Shown here: one piece after another, positions 1-12,362 of the stretch
Layout of the letters: every line of letters starts with the position of its first letter
Position numbering within the stretch: the first letter of the stretch is position 1
Assembly (NCBI GenBank): GCA_015501605.1
Contig: JADNRZ010000002.1
Coordinates: 1,178,001-1,242,000, forward strand
DNA length: 64,000 nucleotides
Source of the DNA: Panaeolus papilionaceus
Lineage: Eukaryota > Basidiomycota > Agaricomycetes > Agaricales
Direction of reading: 5' to 3'
Position numbers and translations under genes: made by a program
Notes under the pieces: model-generated
Database searches by the model: none
The model's input: the letters and a program-made list of their open reading frames with translations, nothing else
What the model was told of the DNA's origin: nothing

Positions 1-2
1 AA

Positions 3-2598
3 CCCGGATCATCCTCTGAACCTGCATTATATTCTCCTCAATCACCACCGACACTTGGACTGTCACCTTTTGACTATCAACCCCGAGAATTACCCATTGC
101 CTCTTCATCATCGGTTTCCCCAGTTCTCGACGCACGCAGCAGCCCCCCAGACTACCCCACACTTCGCCGTCACTCATTATCTAACTTATTGTCTCCATCA
201 TCCGGATCTTCCCTTGCACCAGTTGCGCTTAATACTACTTTTGGACCATCCCAAGCACCGAGCAATCTTTCTCTTCAATTCAATGCGTTTAACCAGAATG
301 ATCTAACTCTGGATTCCATTGCCAACAACACTCACAGCTTGACTTCTACCTCCGAGGTGATCTCTCCTAGTCTTAGAATTTATCAGGGTGAAACAGGAAA
401 CTACCCGCCGGGATGGTACACCGCTTCGAAATCACCCACCCCTACTCCGTCCACTCTCAAGACACTCCCAAGTCAACCTTCCGTCATATCAACATCAATT
501 TTGTCCCCATCCGCACGTGGCTCTTTGAAGACCAAAACCCGCTCTAAGTCATCTCCCTATCCGACCTCCGCGCTAGACTTTATTCCTGTCACCTCGTCCG
601 ACGTTTTTCAGCCACTTCCTCTTATTATCAGAAATTATTTCGACCTTATTCTCCCTCGAGAGTTGCGCCTGGCTATTCTGCGTTCTTTAATTCATGTGCA
701 CGAAGCAGACCTACAAAGAGCCATCGAGGAGGGGCGGTTCAACATGGCAAAAGCGGCGTCGTCCCGAGGTCGATGGGTGGGAAGGGACAAGGGCATACGA
801 GAGCTATTTAAATTAAGCAGGGTACGGTTTGAATACGATTCCACGTTCATTATTCATCTGCTGATTTTTTTTTTCTGATTTGTAGGTGTCCCGGGGCTGG
901 CGGGACCTAGTTTTTGACGGGGAGCTTTGGAGTGAGCTTGACCTGCACTCTTTCCCTGGTTTACCCCCTGCCCTCATTGCCCAATTAACTCAACGAGCCG
1001 GTTCTTTCATCCGACGTTTAGACTTGTCTGGCCATATCCAACTTTTGCCCGATAGCTTGACAAATATCGCCAACGATATGTGTCTGAGCACAGTTTCAGA
1101 GATGGATCTCGGGGCACCATTTACTCAGCTTACGACCATCAAACTCCAAGGTTGTACTGCCCTTACGACCAGATCTTTGCATCACCTTCTTGTAAGATGC
1201 AAAAATCTTGAAACCCTGTCCGTCAAGGGAATGTCGGCGGTCACGAACGTTACCTGCGATATCATCGCCAATTTCTGTCCCAGGGTGGTCTCCCTCAACA
1301 TGAGCAGATGTCCGAACATGGATGCGGAGGGAATTAGGGCGCTCTCTAATGCCGCACTGATGCGAGAGGAGCATTTGGCGCTCAAGGAGCTCCGAGTATC
1401 GGGTTTGAAGCACGTAACAGATTCGATGATGCGCCTCCTCGGTCGTGCAGCTCCCTTCCTTCAAGTCCTTGACCTCAGCTACTCCCGCCAGGTCCACAAT
1501 TCGACTATCGAAGCATTAGTTGCATGCGACGACCTCCACAATCGTGATGGCGCGGGTGCTGATGGAGGGCAATGGAAATCAAAGCTCGATGATCTTGGCG
1601 TGGCCACCGTTCTCGTATCTGCTCGAGACCTTGGGCGCGAACCGAATGACACTGGGAAATTCAGACGACGCGTCACGCGTTTACGACACCTCGTTCTTTC
1701 GTCGTGCATTCTATTGAGTGATGTGGCTTGCTCGAATCTCGCATTCTCGGTTCCAGAGCTCGAGTTTTTGGAGCTTGCCGGGATTGGACCTGACCTAAAG
1801 GACGAAGGTCTCATTCGGTTGCTTTCTACAACTCCCAAGATTCGACGTTTGGATCTAGAGGATGCGACAGACATCACAAATGCAGTTCTCAGCACGCTTA
1901 CCCCTGGTGCAGATGAGCAATGGAACAGCGCCAGCCGTTCGGGTCCAGAGAATACGAAGGAGAACCAGCAGCCTGGTCATGCTTTGGAGCACCTCACTGT
2001 TTCGTATGCAGAGAACCTGACGGATGTAGGCATTTTGAGGCTTATTAAAGCCTGCAAAAAGCTACGGGTGCTCGAAGCGGACAATACGCATGTCGGAAGC
2101 GCGGTTCTCAAGCAATTCATTAAAATTGCGAGGGAGAGGAAAGCCGCGGACGCCAAGATTGTTGCAATTGATTGTCGCGGGATTTCAGAGAGTCTCGTCA
2201 AAGACCTCTCTTCTCAAACTAGACCCCGACTCGGCTGGCGCGCGTATGGGGCTCGCAAGCTGATGTATCTTGACGCTCAGGACGACTGCGAGGACGAGCT
2301 CAAGATTGGACAGGATGAGTGTGATCCTCTTCGCGTTGTGGTCAAGTCCTTCTACTCATGGCAGACGGTCGATGCTGTCAAGGCTGTCAAGGAGAAGAGA
2401 CGCAAGCAGTCCGCGAGGAGGATGGGTAGCGAGAACTCGTTGAACACTGGAGATGACGGGGACATGCTTCCTTCTGTCCGAGCTGCGAGGTGGTGGTCGC
2501 CTGGTGGGCGTCGTGCGATGAGGACACCTACCCCGGGGAGGACGTCTCCTCCTCTTTTGCCTGACTTGGCTTCTTCAGATGGTTGCAGAACCATGTAA
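3..2598 (+). CDS. F-box and leucine-rich-repeat protein (5' truncated)
   Basis: Likely substrate-recognition subunit of an SCF ubiquitin ligase. The reading frame is open from base 3, so the start lies outside the window. Two exons, 3-821 and 886-2598, joined in phase 0; 843 residues are visible. The first 200 or so residues are Ser/Pro-rich and probably disordered. The F-box begins near visible residue 217 (LPRELRLAILRSL) and ends after the intron with VSRGWRDLVFDGELWSELDL; roughly 35 charged residues sit inside it. Leucine-rich repeats follow (for example LTTIKLQGCTALTTRSL and LKELRVSGLKHVTDSM), of the RNI/AMN1 type seen in Grr1, Pof2 and FBXL proteins. The second exon starts with GTG, which is an internal codon here and not a start. 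The substrate cannot be told. Family call is firm, orthology is not. Confidence 0.85.
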
Positions 2599-3486
2599 AG
2601 GTCGGCGTTCTATCTCGTTCTCTCAAACCAATTAATATTTTCTTTTCCTTTTCTATTTTATGCTATGAATCTCGTTTTGTTGTAATTTATTCACTGTCTC
2701 TGTTCCATATGCTCCAAACGCCATCATGACACGACTCAACATCTCTCGTTTTTGTATATTACTTGTAAATTTCTTCGCTTTTTCATCTCTTCTTGTCACA
2801 TCATCCCAGCATATTATCCTTCTAGGAAACCATACATTATTCTCTGTCTCTGCCATTATTCTAGGAACCAATCTTTCCTCACAACCATGGACGCAACACA
2901 ACTTTTTTGGTTTTTGTTTGTACTTTGATGTTTCTCTTCTCTCTTCTTTTTTCATGACATCTTTACAACCAGCACCACATTTGTGCTTGTAACGAGTGTT
3001 CTCTTCGACTTTTCTGAAACGCTGTACTATCTATCTTGCTCTTCGATTTGCTTTTATTGCCATTCATAAATATGTACTTGTGTGTCCTTTCATACTTTTA
3101 TCTCAACCTCTCTTGTCATTTGTTCTCTAGTAAATGTTGTGCACTTAAACGCCATTTCCATCCAACGTTCTTCACGTTTCCTTTTCAACTATACAATTCC
3201 TTCGTTTAGGGTCATTACACGACCTCAAGAGATTTGTTTATCATTTTTGCCATCTACATGGATTCGTTCCGCCCCCAAGCTCACTGTTGTGCAGCTTTGT
3301 ATCAATATTCACCGAATTCCTTACACCGCAGTGCGTTAAACAGTGCTGTATAGATTACAGTCTCTGAAATATATTATACTTTTGTTGTTTAAAAAGGTGA
3401 CACTCATCCATGGATATAAGACCGCAGTGGACACAAGAAAAACGAGAGGCCAAGAGTTGTCTGGCAGAACACCGCCAGCGAGTATA
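2599..3486. other. Intergenic region between convergent genes
   Basis: T-rich on the plus strand, with only short unconserved open frames. It should hold the 3' untranslated regions of the F-box gene and of the minus-strand C1D gene. No further gene recognised. Confidence 0.6.
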
Positions 3487-4680
3487 TTATGATGACGCCT
3501 TTTTCTTTTTCGACTTTTTAGCAGCTTTCTTTGGTTTTGATGAGGCTGTAGCTGATGTTGGACCTGGTGAGGGTGCTGAGCTATCCGTAGGTTTTGATTT
3601 TTTGGATAATGCTTCGGCGGACGCAGTAGGTTCATCTCCATATCCTGCATACAATTTTAGGGCAATAAAGGAGGAGATTGAAAGGATAGACAACGCACCA
3701 GCAAATGGATCCATGACAGGTCTTCTCCTCTTTCCCTGTGGAATTTCTGAAGGAGATGTCTGATCGCTGGCCTTGGATTTCCCCTTCAAACCCTTTTGAT
3801 TTTGGTCCACTTCCATCGCATCGTCTTCATTTTCACCATCTTGATCATACACCTGTAAGGGTTCTTCGTCGTCTTCACCTTTCTCCGCGTTCTCTTTAAG
3901 CCCTTTTTCATACTCTGCTCTGGCGATCATTTTTGAAGTGACTTTGACAGGAATAGGGACAGACGAGGATTGATCCTCTTGAGCCTCTTCTGCAGGTGTT
4001 TTTTTCCACTTTGCTTCGGTGATAGCATGCTTGATGAATCGGGCAGCAGCAGCTTTGTCTAGCTCTGTGCGACCTGTATGCAATATAGATATTGTAAGAA
4101 ATTATTAACCCGGTGTCAAATATATGAAGCATAAAGAACAACGTGTACGCCGAGAACGTTTCGTGTTGGAAAGCAGTGGTGCACTCACGTTCTGCGGGTG
4201 GATTCTCTGCTTTGTTAACTTTTTCAAAGTATTGGCGAATTCTGTCCTGTGGTGATTTGACAGGAATTTTGTCAACCCTGGGTATATCAAGGGGGATATG
4301 TATCTCAAAGAGCTACGCACGAGTTCAGATATGACAGGGTGCGTTTTGGGATCGATACCACGCGTTTTGAGATAGACTGGGATAAAATAAGAGGCGCAGG
4401 CGACAGCAAAGGTAGTAAAGGGATGTAATGTGGGGGAATTAAAAGCTTGAGCTTGAATAATGACAATGGTAACCCGGATATCATGTTACTGACCAAAAAT
4501 GAGATCGTACGCCACATAGGGTATCAAAGTCTGTAGCTTGGCCTGTTGGAGTGGTTCGAGACCGACGATTGTGTCTGCTAGTGGCTGAGCAAAGAGTGGG
4601 TCTAGTATAGATTCTAGGTCGTCTAGAGATGCGGAGAGAGATGCGAGCTTGGCCCTGACTTTGGCAGTTTCATCTGACAT
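3487..4680 (-). CDS. LRP1: C1D/Lrp1 family exosome-associated protein
   Basis: Nuclear cofactor of the Rrp6-containing RNA exosome in rRNA, snoRNA and surveillance RNA processing (family knowledge, Sas10/C1D domain). Four exons on the minus strand: 4680-4494, 4376-4321, 4246-4189, 4073-3487, giving 295 residues in frame. Matching family segments cross the junctions: LEPLQQAKLQTLIPYVAYDL, then VYLKTRGIDPKTHPVISEL, then DRIRQYFEKVNKAENPPAE, then RTELDKAAAARFIKHAI. The third exon is only 58 nt and was placed by the conserved ELDRIRQYF join. The C-terminal half is acidic and then ends in a very lysine-rich tail (KKAAKKSKKKK), fitting nucleic-acid binding and nuclear location. It is divergent from SF3B5 across 233 bp. 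Main doubt is the exact end of the disordered region, not the family. Confidence 0.9.
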
Positions 4681-4913
4681 TTTTTTAAAAAATCGAGAAA
4701 ATAAACTAGAAGCGCAGTATACCGGGGGTAGTCTGCGGAATGTCAGTTGTTGAAACGTTTTCAATAATTGAGATGTGAATGAAAGAGGGTGGTGATCGAC
4801 AGGAACGGCAACAGCGGCGGGAGGTGAAATGACAATGAGATGGTCAAAACATAACAGGCATCAACACAATTGCATCTTCGACATGGTTCGTCATCTTGTT
4901 ACTATTCATCCTC
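4681..4913. promoter_or_regulatory. Divergent promoter region, C1D and SF3B5
   Basis: 233 bp separate the two start codons on opposite strands, so both promoters and 5' leaders must fit here. No TATA element or known operator is obvious. Inference from gene layout only. Confidence 0.5.
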
Positions 4914-5455
4914 ATGGTGTATCGTTACTAATGCTGTTTTTGTTTAGTCTTCTGAGCTCAGGTATACAGCTAACACACAATTAGAGCATTGTGAGTACAT
5001 TTTGACAGTTGTTAAGGGAGCTGAAGTAATTCTAACGGTGTGGCATTGATAGTGCACGCTCGGTACACGGGTACAGGTGCGTTGTCCGCTTGGCTTATTT
5101 TTTTTTCGTGTTTACGAAGGTGTACTGACTGTGATATTAATCATAGGACACGCGGACTTGTCTAAATAGTACGCGGGTTAACTGCGAAAAGTGTGGATTT
5201 GTCGTACTAACTACGCGAATGTACAGTGAATGGTTAACGCATCAACATCGGGATACACTGTCTTCGATAGTTGGACATGCTACACTCGCATCGTTCTTGG
5301 CCATTGCTGACGGTGAAGCTATTGGCAGAGTGAAATTTGAAATGACCGAGGTGTGTGGAGTATAAATTGTATTGATTTATATTATTATATTTAATTCTTA
5401 TTATTAGCGAATGCTACAACCGTGCGGCCCACCACCCAAGAAGGACGATGATTGA
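4914..5455 (+). CDS. SF3B5: SF3b complex subunit SF3B5 (Ysf3/SF3b10)
   Basis: Smallest core subunit of the U2 snRNP SF3b complex, needed for branch-site recognition. Six exons: 4914-4916, 4948-4990, 5053-5076, 5147-5168, 5227-5350, 5408-5455, total 87 residues (the human protein has 86). The joined product runs MSSELRYTANTQLEHL, HARYTGTGHADLSKYEWL, then TERMLQPCGPPPKKDDD, which follows the family from end to end. The first coding exon carries only the ATG; exons 3 and 4 are 24 and 22 nt. Each junction is fixed by frame and by conserved residues (LEHL/HARYTGTG/GHAD/KYEW/ERMLQPCG). An upstream ATG at 4883 is out of frame with the rest. Gene is easily missed by ORF callers because no exon exceeds 124 nt. 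Confidence 0.93.
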
Positions 5456-5594
5456 AAGACTAAAAGGGGTAAATTGTAGTAGCAGTTAGAAAGGAGAACA
5501 AAGTAGTTTCTCGTTTAATCCAACTTTCCAATGTCCTCTGTCCTTCTCTTTCTTCATCCTGTCTAGTTACAAAGACTCTATTTCTGCTATAATC

Positions 5595-8531
5595 ATGGAT
5601 GATAATACCATTATGGCTAGTCGTCGGCCTAGTTCAGAATATCACCCAAATATTCAAGTCATCCCTTGGGCTCCTTCGCAAACCACCCCAGGTCCATCTC
5701 GAACTCCCCACTACAGACCTTTTTCTCAGCTTTACTCGAATTTACCTCCAGTACAGGAGTTTCAGAGTAAATCTGAAAGGTTTCTTAAACGATCGAGCTC
5801 TGTCGGTGGTGGTCGTTACCCATTTCCAAACATGGGTCTAGGTTTCAAGGAAAAGACACGAACAAAGGTGACCGTCACTCGCCCGTCGCGCCAGCCTCTC
5901 CCAGCAAGCCCCACTCTCAGATTAACTCCTCCACCACCTTCAACAACTCTTCCTTCGCAGGCGTCGTCCTCGACGTCAAGCTCGACATCTCATGCGAATT
6001 ATAACGCTGCTTCTCTAAGTTCTGGGCCCACACTTCGTCCAGTAAAGAAGAAACGCTCCGTAGCTTCCATGATCGTTATGCCCTTCTCTGCATCAGAGTC
6101 TATCCCTACCCCCTCTTCATCTCCCGTATCCGCTTCATCTCCTACACACTTGCAACCTCTTCTTATTGATCGAGAAGATAATTCATCTTCACTCAAAGAG
6201 CCAAAATCACCTCGCCATGATTCTCCAGAACAACGTCGTCAATCACACCAATTCGCTGTTCCAGACGATCCAACTACAGCTTGGGCTATGCGGCACAACA
6301 TGAAACTTCATCCATTCAAAGACCAACATGTACCATACATGCAGTCCTATGATCCCGTTCTCCTAGAAAGGTCCGTGTATTTCTCCACCTTACCATTTTA
6401 TTTTTGCCCATATATTCGTATGCAGTGATCGTTACACCGACATTTTACTCCAACGACTCGGAGGCGGTTCTCCTTCTTTTCATGACTATGGCAAGAAACC
6501 ACCCACGACTGCTCTAGATTTAGGATGTGGTGAGGGTCATTGGGTGCTCCACGCAGCAACCACATGGAAATCCTCCGAGATAACTGGCTTTGACCTTGTT
6601 AATGTTACTCTCCCCGCCCTCGAAACTACTGAGAACGCCCATTTCGTTCAGGGAAACTTGTGAGTCTTCATTCATATCTAATCACCGCTTAATTGCTTCA
6701 CCACATGCTCACCATCAAACAGTCTTGATCCCAAGTTGCCTTTTGCCGACCAATCCTTTGATTATGTCAGGATGGCTAACCTCGTCCTCTGCATACCATA
6801 CGAGAAATGGGAGCCTCTATTTTCAGAAGTCAGGCGTATACTCACTCCAAATGGGAGACTCGAGCTCATCGACGACCAAATTTTCTTCCCTTATGGAGAG
6901 ACTCCGCGGGAACACCTAACTCCTGTGAAAAAGACATCTCACACTGTGCGACAAGTGGCTTCGTTTGACACCTTTGACTACGACGCAGAGGATCTCGATG
7001 GGGCTACATTACAAGGAGAAGAGTCTGCCGACACCGAATCAACTCTCCACAGCGAAGAGGGCTCCACCCGTTCTTCATTTGATGACCAACATGCAATGTT
7101 GTCAGAGTCACCCACCGTCCGACCGCTCACCGCTTACTTGCCACCTACTCCGAGTACTGATCCCCCGGCTATTTTCACCATGCCAGTCTCACCGGTTTTG
7201 AGGGATACCCGACAGGCGAGGTGGAAACGGCAGGCATTCGCGTCTCGAGATCTCGAAACCGTTTTCGAAACTATGCTAGTCAAAAAGTACCACATCTTCG
7301 CACGTCCTTCCGAGTTCATTCTCGACATGCTCAAGATCGTATTTGGGAAGCACGATACAGGCAAAACGAGGAGTTTCCACGTAAAATTGGCGCCTGCGGA
7401 TTCACCAATCGGGCTTCCTGGTCTCACCGTTACGACAAAGAAGGCTACTGTGAGGACGAAGGAAAAGGACTTGGAGGCAATAGTCGCCGAAGAGAAGGAA
7501 AAGGAGGAGTTTGGAATCATAACCAAACATCATACCGACCCTTCGTTTGGATCGTTCGGAAAGAAGATGGGTTGGAGGGCCATGGATATTATTAAAAAGG
7601 AATCCAAGGGTACTCGTAGAGATGGTATGAAGGTCTGGGGGAGACTCGACGAAAGTATTGGATCGAACGAGTCACGGTCAGACAAATCTACGACACCAAA
7701 ACCTGCCATGAATGCCAAGGCGGCTGAACGACTTGGATTACCATTCACGCCGTCCAAATCTCCAAGATTTTCTCGATCATTCTCAGAGGGATCAGACGCC
7801 CTCGATTCCCCAGGTCTTTCGACCCCTTCTTCGTCCTCTGGGTCATCATCCTCATCATCATCGTCCCTCTCTCCACACCATAATTCATCCGATGCCCCTG
7901 TTTTGAGCGCTAAAGCAGCTGGTCGTTTAGGTATTTCCTATTCTGTGTTAGCCGCTGCAACCGCTACTTCTACCCGGAAACGAGGTGCTCCTCCCCCAGC
8001 ATTCGCTCCCGTCCAATCCCCTGGTGTATTAGTATGGCCATCAACCTATATCCCCATGACACCTCATGAGCTCGAAATGCATGCTTGCAAGTACATTCAC
8101 ACCTTACTGGGATGTAAATATGCACTCTCCGAGTTTGTGTCGGGGTTCGAAGATTCATCTGGAAAGAAGATGGTAGATGAACGAGAGTTTGGGGATCTGA
8201 TGTGGGATTACGAATGGTAAATCCTTTTTTCTGCTTCTTTTACCTCATTTTTCTTACTTTCACTTGTTTCTTTAGCTTCCGCCGCGCTCGCTTCAATTGG
8301 CCTTCTGAAACTCCCGATTTCTTCGACGACGAAGCAGAGGTAGAACCCCCTGTGCTCAATTTCGACACGCATAACGGAAAATCTCTAAACAAAGTTGTTG
8401 TACCTTCACCGAAGGACGCCAGAGACTCATTCAACGGACAGTACGAGCGGGACCACCTCACTCATCTGAGGACAATCAGAGTCTTTGAAGCAATTAAGAC
8501 GAGCAGGAGACCGTCTAGCAAGTATATATGA
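5595..8531 (+). CDS. SAM-dependent methyltransferase-like protein
   Basis: Four exons, 5595-6370, 6426-6659, 6723-8216, 8276-8531, giving 919 residues. Residues 1-250 are Ser/Pro-rich and likely disordered. A class I methyltransferase core starts near residue 265; motif I reads ALDLGCGEGHWVLHAA at about 288, and a later strand reads ILTPNGRLELID near 376, followed by FFPYG. Sequence then passes through a long low-complexity insertion with two similar short blocks (AAERLGLPFTPS and AAGRLGISYSVL) and a serine run encoded by TCA/TCC repeats, before a folded-looking C-terminus (HELEMHACKYIHTLLGCKYA ... NWPSETPDFFDD). The substrate is unknown. The start could also be the in-frame ATG at 5625. A CT-rich tract upstream is typical of fungal promoters. 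Confidence 0.8.
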
Positions 8532-9412
8532 GACTCCCTTTGCATCAACCTCTCCTTTCTTTCTTGCTTTCTTTTTTATCTTGCTGCCCTTCGTTGCACT
8601 TTCTTATTTTGCATTGCCTTCTTGCATAGTTGTCGTTCTTTTATTCATCTCGCATGCTATGTTATTCCCCTGTAGACGCACTCGTTCCCTGCACAGTATT
8701 GTCATCATACAACTCTCCACCACTGTACTTTCGTTTCATCACATCACTTTTCGTACATGCATTGTTGTTACATTACGCCCTTCACGATTTCTCATATCCC
8801 TGTTGTACGCCTTGTATCATAGACCACTCCTTACGTCTGCTCTGTTGTTTTACGAACTCTCTCCGACGACTGTGCCTGCATGCTCTTGTTTCAGACCATG
8901 TCTGACGTAGCCTGCTTGCATGTTGTCCATGTTGTAACTCTGCTTACAGCCTTTCTATTTTAAATCCTGGGTTATTAGGTGCCATTTCGTTGGCCAATTC
9001 AACCTATGTTTCTTTTCATGGGTTCCGCTTCGCATGGACAATTATGTTTATAAAGGATTTTTTCTTCCTTCCCCGAGTATTTGCCACAAGAATAAATTGG
9101 ATGTAAATTACTTAGAACCCAGTAGGTAGAAATCAAATACACATCGTTGAATCATAACGCGCAGCTTCTGGAGTAAGCACGTTTGACCGCGCGGAACGTT
9201 AGTGCACCACTATGACAGAAATGGAAAAGACTGAGGCGTGAGTGTCTGGAACTTCGACCTCGTCTTCCAAAATCACGGTTTGTTATCGTCGCTGTAAAAA
9301 TAGCATTGGCTCGCGCGCTATTGGCAGCCCACGTTCCAGTGAGATAGCTTATCTTCTCTATATTTCTCTCCTTAAAATCGTGGTCCAGAGACATATCGAT
9401 ATCATCGATACG
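8532..9412. other. Intergenic region upstream of the agmatinase gene
   Basis: Contains the 3' region of the methyltransferase-like gene, CT-rich for the first 400 bases, and the upstream region of the ureohydrolase gene. Short open frames here have no recognisable product. Confidence 0.6.
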
Positions 9413-11948
9413 ATGAAGTTGTTACCGCAAAACCCGATGGCGACACTCGTCGCTCTGTGTGGCTTGAAGGTAGTGCGAGCCCATGGAAGTCACGGCTTCG
9501 ACTTTGACAATAACGTATTCACCAATCAAGATGGAGGGAGCATGCAACCGAAACCTAGTTGGTCAGAGAAATATGGTTTGCAGTTCGACACACCCTTCTC
9601 GGGCGCCTTATCTTTCTCTCGCTTGCCATACAAGAAGTGCTTGGAAGAGACAGGGGCAGCTGATGCTTTTGATATCGCGATTCTGGGCTTGCCATTCGAT
9701 ACGGGCACGAGTTACAGACCTGGGTGAGTGCTTGACATCGAGCTTCGGGTTGAACCGTGAGGACTGAATATGCTTGAACTGAATCTAACCACTTTCTTCT
9801 TGCGATAATCACCTGCTGTTATACTTGAATAATTTTTCCATGACTTCTCCATGACTTCATTGCATATCGACCCGGTTGTCTATTATACCATGCAGTGCAA
9901 GGTTCGGCCCGTATGCTATTCGGTCAGGAAGTCGCAGACAATGGAGGGGGTTTACCATTCCATGGGGTATGAATCCGTACGAACAGGGGTTCAAAGTCAT
10001 CGACTGCGGTGATGTGCGTGGGTTCTCCCATTTTCGTTTCTACACTGGTCCATTTCACCTAGACAGCCCCAGCCACTATTCCCCGAGAGCCCTTTCTCGT
10101 TATCATTGACGTTCATCTTCACTTGACGTTGATTCTGACTTTTGGCTTTTGTCCGATTATAGGTGCCTGTGTCGCCATTCGACAACGCATTGGCGATTGA
10201 TCAAATCGAGGTAGCTTATTCGACCCTCTTGAACCGGCCACCTGCCCGCAGCGAGAAAGATCAGGAAGCTCTGCCCGCAACGCGCCTGCTTGCACAAGAT
10301 GGTAAAGAGCACCCACGCATCGTTAGGTATGTCGCGTCTTTTCGATTGGATCGTTCGGTACTCTCCGGGGACCGTACCGGTACGAATTCCCTCAATAAAC
10401 CACATTTTCTGATTCTATCCACTTTCCATCTACTTATGCACATTACAGTCTTGGGGGTGACCACACCATTGTGCGTGGGCGCATCTTTACGCTATATTGA
10501 CCGCATGTCACTCACTTGTCTCTACACCCCGCAATCCTTCATGCTTCGGCCCGTACTTGCTTCATTCTTCCATTCAGGTTCTTCCCATCCTTCGTTCCTT
10601 GCATCAGGTCTACGGCCCGATTTCGGTTATCCACTTTGACGCCCATTTGGTATGTCGTCGTTTTCTCATTCCAAATCATATTCGTATCTCCGAGTCAATT
10701 ATTGAGCTTGTGAAACGGATTATATATATGCCAGCTGGGCCGTAGGCATCCTTAGGCGTAGACGAAAAGTGTCAACGCCTACAGCACCTACAGGTCGTCC
10801 TCGGTGCCTTTTCCATTTTCATTTCGCTTCTAGCGGCGTCAGCTCGACTCATCAGTGTAAACCTATCTAACTCATGCATGCGTTTTTGATTCGTTTAGGA
10901 TACATGGCCTGCTTACCAGGGCCAAATGACCGAACAATCTCGCGTAACCCACGGGACCTTTTTCTACCTTGCACAGGAAGAAGGGTTACTCGCAAATAAC
11001 AGTATTCACGGCGGCATTCGGTGCAAGCTTACGGTACGAACTGCAACCAGCCTTTTGAGTTCTTCTTTTACTCTCGAGGCCCGGTGACTTAGTGTGCCAA
11101 AAGGTCGCACTCACTCAAGACATTTCGTGGTATTTTCTAGGGCCTACAAGACCTCGAGAACGACAATGCCGTCGGGTTTCAGGTCATCTCGACCGATGAC
11201 ATTGATGACCTGGGGATTCCAGCAATTATTAAGAAGATTAGAGACCGTATCGGAGATAGCCCTGTCTATCTAAGGTGAAGAGGTTCCTTCGACGTATTAC
11301 CTGTCTGTTTTGAATACTAATAAAAGGATCCAAACAACTACAGCCTCGACATAGATGTAATCGGTGAGAAACATACTTGTTCAGATTGAATTCACCTAAC
11401 TCAATTGTACCAAAGATCCTGGAATGGCTCCCGCAAGTGAGAAACGTCATTTCGTATTGTGGTCTAGGCAAACCTGAACGCTGATATTTCGCTCTCTCTC
11501 ACATCGTGCTTCCTGAACTCAAATAATTGACTTAACTCTAGCTGGCACCCCAGAAGCAGGTGGATGGACAGTTCGTGAGCTTAAACGGATTATTCGCGGG
11601 CTTGCAGGTCTGAATTTTGTGTACGTCAAATACTCGATATTACCTTTTTCCAGAAGACTGAAAACGAGGCTTTGGAATTACCAGTGGGGCTGATATCGTC
11701 GAAGTGGCACCAGCTTATGACCATGGTAAGTTGCTTACACAGTCGACTTCTTTGTTGGCTAGTAGTTCAGCGATTTCTATCGTGCTACTCCAAAGTGGAT
11801 GCTTATCAGTTTTTTTTTTGTCGTTTCAGCTGAGGTCACTGGGACAGCCGCCGCAGATCTGGTTCATGACTTTTTATCCTTGTTCTTGTCCAAAGAACCG
11901 CCTAGTCAACCTATTCACCGGAAAGCACCCGCACATGAGGAGCTTTAG
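9413..11948 (+). CDS. Agmatinase/arginase-family ureohydrolase with signal peptide
   Basis: Mn-dependent ureohydrolase, most like agmatinase (agmatine to putrescine and urea). Twelve exons: 9413-9723, 9896-10013, 10163-10326, 10449-10470, 10578-10649, 10899-11033, 11141-11274, 11344-11363, 11416-11436, 11542-11620, 11685-11725, 11830-11948, total 411 residues with all phases agreeing. Metal-site motifs are intact: SLGGDHTIV, VIHFDAHLDTW, SLDIDVIDPGMAPATGTPE and DIVEVAPAYDHAEVT. The N-terminus (MATLVALCGLKVVRAHGSHG) looks like a secretion signal, so the enzyme may act outside the cell or in the secretory route, unlike bacterial SpeB. Three exons are 20-22 nt. The exact substrate (agmatine, guanidinobutyrate or another guanidino compound) cannot be read from the sequence. 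Confidence 0.9.
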
Positions 11949-12362
11949 GCGAACTGAAGGAAAATCGTCATGGAAAGGGGGTTGCGTGCTTCGCGCGAGG
12001 ATGAATATCAGATTTCCATCTGAGTGTTGAATAACCGAGAAGGTTCAGAGTGAAATATGCTGTAAAAGAATTCCTAAGGATCTAACACAAATTCCTCGAG
12101 AAAAAAATGTATGTTCATGTACTAAAAAGTCCAAGAGTGTAGTATACATATCACAAATAAATATCACAGGTAAAGTCAAGTGTTATGAACAAACAAATCG
12201 CGTACAGGCGCGGTATCAAAAGGTAGGTGATGGCGGCGGGAGACCATCCGAAGGTGAAGTAGTGTTACAGACCCACCGAAAGTCGGCATTGATCCAAAGC
12301 GAAAGAAGGGAGCGAGGGAAAGAAAGCGGCAGCACTATGCCTTGATCAGAACACTGATGTTT
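11949..12362. other. Intergenic region between convergent genes
   Basis: 3' regions of the agmatinase (plus) and PalI (minus) genes. An AATAAA-like polyadenylation element lies near 12155. Nothing else seen. Confidence 0.6.

Noticed and set aside
9242..9412. In-frame upstream extension of the agmatinase frame
   Set aside because: The ATG at 9413 gives a clean signal peptide; the upstream part has no conserved features and looks like leader sequence.
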